Shown here: piece by piece, positions 1-5,290 of the stretch
Numbering within the stretch: position 1 is the stretch's first letter
Layout: the number at the start of each line of letters is the position of its first letter
NCBI GenBank assembly: GCA_001769005.1
Contig: MENE01000182.1
Span: 8,604-17,001 of the forward strand
Direction of reading: 5' to 3'
DNA length: 8,398 nucleotides
Origin: Bacteroidetes bacterium GWA2_31_9b
GTDB lineage: Bacteria > Bacteroidota > Bacteroidia > Bacteroidales > UBA12077
Translations under genes and position numbers: made by a program
Notes under the pieces: model-generated
What the model saw: only the letters and a program-made list of their open reading frames with translations
Database searches by the model: none
What the model was told of the DNA's origin: nothing

Positions 1-734
1 GGCAACATACGTTCAAGCATTACGGAATCGATTCGAAAATACAATGCCATTAATAGTGTTAGAATTGCAAAAGGATAGCTTTTTTTAAGTATTGCAATAA
101 AGTATGTGAAATCGAAATTCAATTTTAAAAACTCTGCTTTACTATAAACCACAAACATTGAAATAATTAAAGCAAAAAGATAAGCAGATGATTGAGCATA
201 CACAAACCACTCAATTTTAAAAGGTACTTTTGATATTCCTGACCAAAGTAAAATACTACAGATAATAATCATTATTGAACGATCGAGAACAGATAATATG
301 CTATCGGTTTTGAAAAAGTGTAATCCGCTTAAGTTTGATCGGAAATACAATATAAATCCAGAAATAAACTGATTTATAATTAAGAAGATTAATAAATGAA
401 TTTGTCGTGATTCATATCCAATAACCAAGGCAATTATTACTGTAATCACGAAATAAATAACAGCCAACAAAAACTTTAAGGCCACAATACTTGATAACGA
501 TTTACTAAGCAACTGATTATGCTGTGCAATATTTCTGTTATTATAGTTTGTAATACCTAAATCGAGTAAGAAATTAAGAAGAAGAGAGAAATTAAATAAC
601 GAAAAGTACAAACCATATTCTTCAGCTCCAACAACATTTTGCACAGTACGATCGATACCAAAAATCCAAAATGGTTTTATCAGTAGATTTAGAAAAACTA
701 AAAGAGCAAGATTGGTAATGAATTTTCGTCTCAA
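1..734 (-). CDS. Polysaccharide flippase, Wzx/MOP type (N-terminal part, cut by window edge)
   Basis: An open frame runs without a stop from about 758 to the left edge. It encodes a very hydrophobic protein with about seven predicted membrane segments in 244 residues, which fits the N-terminal half of a Wzx-like flippase (families usually 420-510 residues). Such proteins move lipid-linked sugar repeat units across the inner membrane. Near the N terminus are KFITNLALL, the stretch KPFWIFGIDRTVQN and GAEEYGLYFSLFNF, which I recognise as typical of Bacteroidota flippases; RIDSVML lies near the left edge. There is no ATG before the conserved start. I chose TTG at 732-734 (reading MRRKFITNL), but ATT at 741-743 or at 756-758, directly after the upstream stop, would also be in frame. 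It follows the FkbM methyltransferase gene in the same frame and is probably co-transcribed with it. The family call is fairly sure; the start is not. Confidence 0.8.
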   Translation of the reverse strand, partial: MRRKFITNLALLVFLNLLIKPFWIFGIDRTVQNVVGAEEYGLYFSLFNFSLLLNFLLDLGITNYNNRNIAQHNQLLSKSLSSIVALKFLLAVIYFVITVIIALVIGYESRQIHLLIFLIINQFISGFILYFRSNLSGLHFFKTDSILSVLDRSIMIIICSILLWSGISKVPFKIEWFVYAQSSAYLFALIISMFVVYSKAEFLKLNFDFTYFIAILKKSYPFAILTLLMALYFRIDSVMLERML

Positions 735-758
735 AGCAAAAATGTTAGTCTTGTAAAT

Positions 759-1508
759 TTAAAAAAGATTCAGCTTTTCACAATGTTCAACAGGTATAAA
801 GAAGAAGTTTTGTGTAATTGATTTTTCTGAAAATGGGATTAAGGCCTTACTTTCATAAGTAAACACCGAATAATTTAATTTATTTAAAAAGTCAAAGCAG
901 TTTTTTTTGTTTTCACTTTCCCAAAGTTCACAATATATTAATGGCCTATTTTTTTGAATTAGTTTTTCTGCCCCTAACAATACTTGATATTCGAAATTTT
1001 CAACATCAATTTTTATTGCTTGAATATCGAAATTTGAAAAATCTGAAATATCATCGAGTTTATACATGTCAACAGTAAATGTCTCGCCATTTTCTTTCTC
1101 ATCATTCACAATATGGCTTAAGCCATGAAAACGAACCCAGTTTATTTTGGGTAAAATCATTTTTACATGTTCATTTTTATCACCAAGAGCCATTTGGTAA
1201 AGAACTACGTTTGATAAACTGAATCTGGTTTTTATTTTATTCAGGATTGAAAAATTAACGGGTATAGGTTCAAATGAATGGATTGTTGATCCCGGCAGCT
1301 TTTTTGCAAAATGATAAGTCATAACTCCAATGTTTGCACCTATATCAATAATATAACCTTCGTTTTTAAGCAACTCAACAAATTTTAAAAAAGCTCCTTC
1401 TCGCTTATCCCAAGGCAACTTTTTAATCATGAAAAGTGAGAATAAAAAAAGATACGTTTTTAATCCAAATAGATTTTGAAGGATAAATTTTATACTATTT
1501 TTAATCAT
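759..1508 (-). CDS. FkbM-family SAM-dependent methyltransferase
   Basis: The 249-residue protein has the class I methyltransferase SAM-binding motif DIGANIG at residues 55-61, FEP at 79-81 at the end of strand beta-2, the FkbM signature KIDVENFEY at 166-174 followed by LLGAEKLI, and NFFFIP near the C terminus (234-239). FkbM-type enzymes O-methylate hydroxyls of small molecules or sugars. Beside a flippase and a glycosyltransferase the likely substrate is a surface-polysaccharide sugar, which is inference. Residues 5-28 are hydrophobic and could hold the enzyme at the membrane. The ATG at 1506-1508 lies 18 bases after a perfect -7 promoter octamer, and the upstream sequence is A-rich with no Shine-Dalgarno. 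The TAA stop at 759-761 is followed in the same frame by the flippase ORF. Length is normal for the family and no key motif is missing. Confidence 0.88.
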   Translation of the reverse strand: MIKNSIKFILQNLFGLKTYLFLFSLFMIKKLPWDKREGAFLKFVELLKNEGYIIDIGANIGVMTYHFAKKLPGSTIHSFEPIPVNFSILNKIKTRFSLSNVVLYQMALGDKNEHVKMILPKINWVRFHGLSHIVNDEKENGETFTVDMYKLDDISDFSNFDIQAIKIDVENFEYQVLLGAEKLIQKNRPLIYCELWESENKKNCFDFLNKLNYSVFTYESKALIPFSEKSITQNFFFIPVEHCEKLNLF

Positions 1509-1526
1509 TTTTTAGCATCTTTGTTA

Positions 1527-1534
1527 CAAATATA
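1527..1534 (-). promoter_or_regulatory. Candidate Bacteroidota -7 element for the FkbM-flippase operon
   Basis: Read on the minus strand this is TATATTTG, an exact match to the Bacteroidota sigma-70 -7 consensus TAnnTTTG. It ends 18 bases before the FkbM start codon, so the leader would be very short. No clear -33 TTTG lies 19-21 bases upstream, which lowers confidence in an AT-rich region. Confidence 0.5.
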
Positions 1535-1588
1535 GAATAAACAATATAATCAGGATACTTTGTTTGATTAAATTTTAAGCCAGAAACA

Positions 1589-2716
1589 TTGAGAATAGCT
1601 GTAAATACACGTTTGTTATTAAAAAACAAACTGGAAGGAATTGGATGGTTTACTTACGAAACCATGTTGCGGATTACAAAAAATCATCCCGAACATGAGT
1701 TTTATTTTATTTTCGACAGGCCGTTTAATCCCGGTTTTATTTTTTCATCGAACGTAACGCCTATTGTTATTGGACCCCAGGCACGACATCCATTTCTTTT
1801 TTACTGGTGGTTCGAGAAATCTATTCCGAAAGTTCTTAAAAAATTAAATGCTGATCTTTTTATATCACCTGATGGTTTTCTTTCACTCTCAACAAATATA
1901 AAATCTTTGGTTGTGTTTCATGATATTAATTATATGCATTATCCGAAAGATTTCCATTTTCTAGTACGAAATTATTATCGTTATTTTTCGCCACTTTTTG
2001 CAAAAAAGGCATCACAAATAGTTACAGTATCAGAGTATTCAAAAGTTGATATTACTGAACAATATTCTATTTCGAAAAATAATATTGATGTTGTTTATAA
2101 TGGCTCAAACAATATTTACAAACCATTATCGGAACATGAAAAGATTGCAGTAAAAAAAGAATTTACTAAAGGTGATGATTTTTTTATTTTCGTAGGTGCA
2201 CTAAATCCCCGTAAAAATGTTGACCGCTTACTTAATGCATTTGATTTGTTTAAAGAAAAAACCAAATCGGATGTAAAGCTTATTATTGTTGGTGAACGGA
2301 TGTTTAAAACCAGAAAAATGAAAATGGCTTATCGTCAAATGGTTTTTAAAGATCAGGTTATCTTTACCGGACGAATGACTCCTGTAGAATTGAATCGTTT
2401 ATATGGTTCGGCAATAGCGTTAACTTTTGTACCTTATTTCGAAGGATTTGGAATTCCAATAATTGAAGCTATGAATTGTGGTACTCCTGTAATCACTTCA
2501 AATGTAACATCAATGCCAGAAGTTGCCGGTGATGCTGCTTTATTTGTTGATCCTTTTTCAGTGAATTCAATCTCCGATGCTATGATAAAAATTTATGCCG
2601 ATTCTGACTTAAGAAATAATTTGATTAAAAAGGGGTTTATTCAATGTCAGAAATTTAGCTGGGATAAAACTGCATCAAAATTCTGGGAAAGCATTGAAAA
2701 ATTATTAGCTAAATAA
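1589..2716 (+). CDS. GT4-type (GT-B fold) glycosyltransferase
   Basis: The 375-residue protein is the usual length for GT4-type retaining glycosyltransferases, which transfer a sugar from a nucleotide-sugar donor to a lipid-linked acceptor on the cytoplasmic face of the membrane. The N-terminal Rossmann half has RIAVNTRLL (2-10), EGIGWFTYE (16-24) and FHDINYMHYP (110-119). The linker region reads VTVSEYSK (146-152). The donor-binding half has FVGALNPRKNVDRLL (201-215), VIFTGRM (257-263) and the E-x7-E motif EGFGIPIIE with Glu285 and Glu293. It starts at TTG (1589-1591): an in-frame TGA lies at 1565-1567, no ATG occurs between, and MRIAVNTR is the expected N terminus. It is divergent from the methyltransferase-flippase pair, consistent with one polysaccharide locus. 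Donor and acceptor sugars cannot be told from sequence. Confidence 0.9.
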   Translation: MRIAVNTRLLLKNKLEGIGWFTYETMLRITKNHPEHEFYFIFDRPFNPGFIFSSNVTPIVIGPQARHPFLFYWWFEKSIPKVLKKLNADLFISPDGFLSLSTNIKSLVVFHDINYMHYPKDFHFLVRNYYRYFSPLFAKKASQIVTVSEYSKVDITEQYSISKNNIDVVYNGSNNIYKPLSEHEKIAVKKEFTKGDDFFIFVGALNPRKNVDRLLNAFDLFKEKTKSDVKLIIVGERMFKTRKMKMAYRQMVFKDQVIFTGRMTPVELNRLYGSAIALTFVPYFEGFGIPIIEAMNCGTPVITSNVTSMPEVAGDAALFVDPFSVNSISDAMIKIYADSDLRNNLIKKGFIQCQKFSWDKTASKFWESIEKLLAK

Positions 2717-2719
2717 ACT

Positions 2720-2731
2720 ATGTATAAATTC
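2720..2731 (+). repeat. 12-bp direct repeat, left copy
   Basis: ATGTATAAATTC begins four bases after the glycosyltransferase stop codon. An identical 12-mer lies at 3403-3414, just after the stop of the next gene, so the two copies bracket the 186-residue orphan. The repeat is AT-rich and short, so chance is possible. Confidence 0.35.
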
Positions 2732-2801
2732 AAAGTTTAATCCTAAAAATTATAATATTATGTTGTTTGCAAGTTATAGTAGAAATAACATCTGAAATTA
2801 A

Positions 2802-2809
2802 TATATTTA
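2802..2809 (+). promoter_or_regulatory. Weak candidate -7 element for the orphan membrane-protein gene
   Basis: TATATTTA differs from TAnnTTTG only at the last base and ends 17 bases before the ATG at 2827. That spacing resembles the better match in front of the FkbM gene. There is no well-spaced -33 TTTG: the nearest, at 2765-2768, is too far away. The region is very AT-rich, so this is a guess based on position. Confidence 0.25.
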
Positions 2810-2826
2810 TTTAAAATCTTAATACC

Positions 2827-3387
2827 ATGAACTTTAAAGAATATCTCAAGCAACTCAGCATAGTAATTTTGGGTATCCTGATTGCTTTCTGGATAAGTAA
2901 TATTAGTATGCATTACAAAGAAATTGCTACTCAGAAACAAGTATTACTTACAATTCTGTATGAGCTAAAAGAAAATAATGAAAATATAAAAGCCACTATG
3001 CAGAGTTTGGATTCTTTACATCAGACTTTTAGCAAAATAAAAAATATGAATAATTTTTCGGGTATTGTAACTATCTCTTATGCAGGAATGAGTGTAAAAA
3101 ACATTGGCTATGAAACTGCTAAATATACAGGAATATTGAAAGACGTAGATTATAAATTGGTTTCAAAAATTGTAGAAAATTATGAATCACAAAACTCACT
3201 CAAAGAATTAGAACAGCTAATGAGCGATGAAATGTTTGTTTTGATAAAGAATAAAATAGGTGAAAGTGATAATGTAGATTATATATTGGTTCAAATATCG
3301 AACATTATGAATAATTTGGAAGGCTTGGATGAAGAGCAAAAACAGTTAATTGATAAATTAATGTTGTATCTTGATGTGAAGAGTTGA
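2827..3387 (+). CDS. Small single-pass membrane protein of unknown function
   Basis: This 186-residue protein has a short charged N terminus (MNFKEYLKQ) and one clear membrane helix at about residues 10-28 (core IVILGILIAFWIS). A long, mostly helical charged region follows, with a likely coiled coil at about residues 29-75 (EIATQKQVLLTILYELKEN). I do not recognise a function. The layout of an N-terminal 'ILGILIA' helix, an N, and then a K/E/Q-rich helix with an 'L..ELKEN' stretch resembles, from memory, small Bacteroidota membrane proteins of the DUF6090 kind; a profile search would settle this. No catalytic motif, lipobox or cleavable signal is visible. The gene stands alone: 110 bases separate it from the glycosyltransferase and 81 from rnhB. 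The ATG at 2827 is the first in frame and lies directly before the helix. Coding is supported by clean amphipathic and hydrophobic patterning. Confidence 0.75.
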   Translation: MNFKEYLKQLSIVILGILIAFWISNISMHYKEIATQKQVLLTILYELKENNENIKATMQSLDSLHQTFSKIKNMNNFSGIVTISYAGMSVKNIGYETAKYTGILKDVDYKLVSKIVENYESQNSLKELEQLMSDEMFVLIKNKIGESDNVDYILVQISNIMNNLEGLDEEQKQLIDKLMLYLDVKS

Positions 3388-3402
3388 TAATTATGTGCAT
3401 AC

Positions 3403-3414
3403 ATGTATAAATTC
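3403..3414 (+). repeat. 12-bp direct repeat, right copy
   Basis: This is an exact second copy of ATGTATAAATTC (see 2720-2731), starting 15 bases after the orphan gene's stop. It overlaps the perfect 10-bp palindrome ATACATGTAT at 3399-3408. It could be a remnant of insertion of the orphan gene, a shared regulatory site, or coincidence. Confidence 0.35.
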
Positions 3415-3420
3415 GAAAAA

Positions 3421-3453
3421 TTTGTTTGCTAAAACCAAAAACTTTTATCTTAA
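3421..3453 (+). promoter_or_regulatory. Candidate promoter for rnhB
   Basis: TTTG at 3421-3424 is followed after 21 bases by TATCTTAA at 3446-3453. This has the spacing of a Bacteroidota -33/-7 promoter and keeps the TAnnTT part of the -7 consensus but not its final TG. It ends 15 bases before the rnhB ATG. Confidence 0.3.
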
Positions 3454-3468
3454 ATAAATTACTCTTGT

Positions 3469-4068
3469 ATGTTACAATCCTATTTCAAAGCGAATAACAT
3501 TGAAGCCGGTTGCGACGAAGCCGGGCGTGGTTGTTTGGCTGGACCAGTTGTAGCTGCTGCAGTTATATTGCCCGAAAATTATACCCATCCATTACTTAAC
3601 GATTCAAAAAAACTTACCGAAAAACAACGATACAAACTTAGGGTAGAAATTGAGAAGGATGCAATTGATTTTGCCGTTGGTATTGTTGATAATCATACAA
3701 TCGACGAGATAAATATTCTGAAATCATCTATTAAAGCAATGCATATTGCACTCGACGAATTAAAAATTATTCCTGAACACATTATTATTGATGGAAATCG
3801 ATTTTATAAATTCAAAAACATTCCTCATCAATGTATTGTTAAAGGCGATTCAAAATATTTATCAATTGCCGCAGCATCGGTTCTTGCAAAAACTTATCGT
3901 GACGACTTAATGAACGATCTTAATAAAACTTATCCCGAATACAACTGGAAACAAAACAAAGGATATCCAACGAAAGAACACCGAAAAGCAATTCGGGAAT
4001 TTGGAACAACTCCATACCACAGAATGACATTCAGATTATTGGATGAGCAACTCTCTCTGGATTTTTGA
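3469..4068 (+). CDS. rnhB: Ribonuclease HII
   Basis: RNase HII cuts the RNA strand of RNA-DNA hybrids and starts removal of single ribonucleotides misincorporated in DNA. At 199 residues the protein is normal in length. The hallmark GCDEAGRG spans residues 14-21 and contains catalytic Asp16 and Glu17; GRG (19-21) is the element that senses the RNA-DNA junction. Further catalytic acids are Asp108 in IIIDGN and Asp127 in VKGDSKY, the latter followed by SIAAASVLAKTYRD. The C-terminal region has the expected KGYPTKEH, with the conserved Tyr, and TPYHRMTF. All four metal-binding acids are present, so the enzyme should be active. The ATG at 3469 puts DEAGRG at the usual distance from the N terminus. 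It converges with rlmN over a 37-base gap in which I see no clear hairpin terminator. Confidence 0.97.
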   Translation: MLQSYFKANNIEAGCDEAGRGCLAGPVVAAAVILPENYTHPLLNDSKKLTEKQRYKLRVEIEKDAIDFAVGIVDNHTIDEINILKSSIKAMHIALDELKIIPEHIIIDGNRFYKFKNIPHQCIVKGDSKYLSIAAASVLAKTYRDDLMNDLNKTYPEYNWKQNKGYPTKEHRKAIREFGTTPYHRMTFRLLDEQLSLDF

Positions 4069-4105
4069 TATTTTAAATCGGGTTTTAGACTCAGAGATCT
4101 TACTT

Positions 4106-5146
4106 CTATTTCTTTGCAGCTAATTGACCACAAGCAGCATCAATATCCTGACCTCTGCTTCGACGAATATTTACTATCAGGTTTCTGCTTTTTAAGAATG
4201 AGAAAAAGGCATCTGTATTTTTTGAAGTCGATTTATTGAATTTGGGATTTCCTGTTGAATTGTATTCAATAAGATTAATTTTTACCGGAAAACTTTTACA
4301 GTATTCGGCAAGTTCTTTGGCATCGGGAATAGAATCGTTAATCCCATTCAATAATAAATACTCAAAAGTGATTCGCTCGCCTGTTTTTTTATTAAAATAA
4401 ATTAGTGCTTCTTTTAACGCTTGAAGTGAGTTAGTATCGTTTACAGGCATAAATTCGCTGCGTTTTAATTCGTTTGCAGAATGCAATGAAATAGCCAGAT
4501 GAAATTTTATACTATCGTCGGCTAATTTTTTTATCATCTTTGGTAATCCAACGGTTGATAGTGTAATTCGTTGAGGCGACATTCCAAGCCCTTTATCTGA
4601 CGAAATCATTTCAATTGCTTTTAACACATTGTTGTAGTTAAGCAATGGTTCACCCATGCCCATAAATACAATATTTGTTAACGAAAGATTGTATTTTCCT
4701 TTTGCAAGCAACATAAGTTCAACTACCTGATGATAAATCTCACCAACAGATAAGTTTCTCTTTAATCCTAATTTTCCGGTAGCACAAAATTCGCATCCTA
4801 AATTACATCCTACTTGCGAAGAAATACAAGCTGTTGCTCTGTCTTCAGAAGGAATTAGTACACCTTCAATAAGTGCTCCGTCAAATAATCTAAAAGCAAT
4901 TTTAATGGTTGTGTCTTTACTAACCTGTACTGTTGCAGGTTTCAACGATTGGATAAAGAAATTTTCACTTAATAAATCGCGTAAAGATTTTGAAATATTA
5001 GTCATTTCTTCGAAACTTCTGCAATGCTTTTTCCAAAGCCATTCATAAACCTGTGATGCTCGAAAAGATTTTTCTTTATTTGATTCTAAAAACTGTTTTA
5101 TTTCTTCAGGGCTTAGTAATAATATATCTCTTTTTTCGTCTTTCAT
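4106..5146 (-). CDS. rlmN: Dual-specificity 23S rRNA/tRNA adenine-C2 methyltransferase RlmN (radical SAM)
   Basis: RlmN methylates C2 of A2503 in 23S rRNA and A37 in some tRNAs. Numbering here is from a possible TTG start at 5162-5164; subtract 6 for the preferred ATG at 5144-5146. The radical-SAM cluster motif is CNLGCEFC (Cys120, Cys124, Cys127). The two mechanistic cysteines are Cys113 in TACISSQVG and Cys345 in DAACGQL, matching E. coli Cys118 and Cys355. Glu100 in EGVLIP matches E. coli Glu105. GMGEPLLN (169-176) is the SAM-binding GEP motif. IRRSRGQDID near the end is also typical. I prefer the ATG because MKDEKRDIL begins as RlmN usually does in this phylum and the six extra residues look like leader. 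This gives 346 residues, shorter than the E. coli enzyme (384) mainly at the ends. It is monocistronic here and divergent from the S46 peptidase gene. Confidence 0.96.
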   Translation of the reverse strand: MKDEKRDILLLSPEEIKQFLESNKEKSFRASQVYEWLWKKHCRSFEEMTNISKSLRDLLSENFFIQSLKPATVQVSKDTTIKIAFRLFDGALIEGVLIPSEDRATACISSQVGCNLGCEFCATGKLGLKRNLSVGEIYHQVVELMLLAKGKYNLSLTNIVFMGMGEPLLNYNNVLKAIEMISSDKGLGMSPQRITLSTVGLPKMIKKLADDSIKFHLAISLHSANELKRSEFMPVNDTNSLQALKEALIYFNKKTGERITFEYLLLNGINDSIPDAKELAEYCKSFPVKINLIEYNSTGNPKFNKSTSKNTDAFFSFLKSRNLIVNIRRSRGQDIDAACGQLAAKK

Positions 5147-5189
5147 ATCTTTAAAAAAATCCAATTTAAAATGATCAAATTGTATTTGG

Positions 5190-5197
5190 CAAAGTTA
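5190..5197 (-). promoter_or_regulatory. Candidate -7 element for rlmN
   Basis: On the minus strand this reads TAACTTTG, an exact match to TAnnTTTG. It lies 43 bases before the preferred rlmN ATG and 25 before the alternative TTG. No well-spaced -33 TTTG is visible. It overlaps one arm of an AT-rich inverted repeat (GTTAA at 5194-5198, TTAAC at 5207-5211). The rest of the divergent region up to 5290 must also hold the S46 peptidase promoter; TACTTTTTG at about 5220 is the nearest match but is one base too long. Confidence 0.45.
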
Positions 5198-5290
5198 AAT
5201 TAAAAATTAACTATATATTTACTTTTTGAATTAAACCATATTATTAATATTAAATCAAATACACCTTTAATTAAATTAAAATCTTAGAAA

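Noticed and set aside
2758..2940. Open frame of 60 codons on the minus strand
   Set aside because: It overlaps the start of the 186-residue membrane-protein gene in antisense, has low-complexity composition and no recognisable motif.
4069..4105. Possible terminator between convergent rnhB and rlmN
   Set aside because: Only short imperfect complementarity around AGATCT is present, with no stable stem and T run on either strand.
3930..4133. Open frame of 67 codons on the minus strand
   Set aside because: It is antisense to the conserved C terminus of rnhB and runs into the end of rlmN; it shows no protein-like pattern.
5165..5290. Possible riboswitch or small RNA in the rlmN/S46 divergent region
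   Set aside because: The stretch is extremely AT-rich with no GC-containing stem or terminator-like structure; promoter DNA explains it better.
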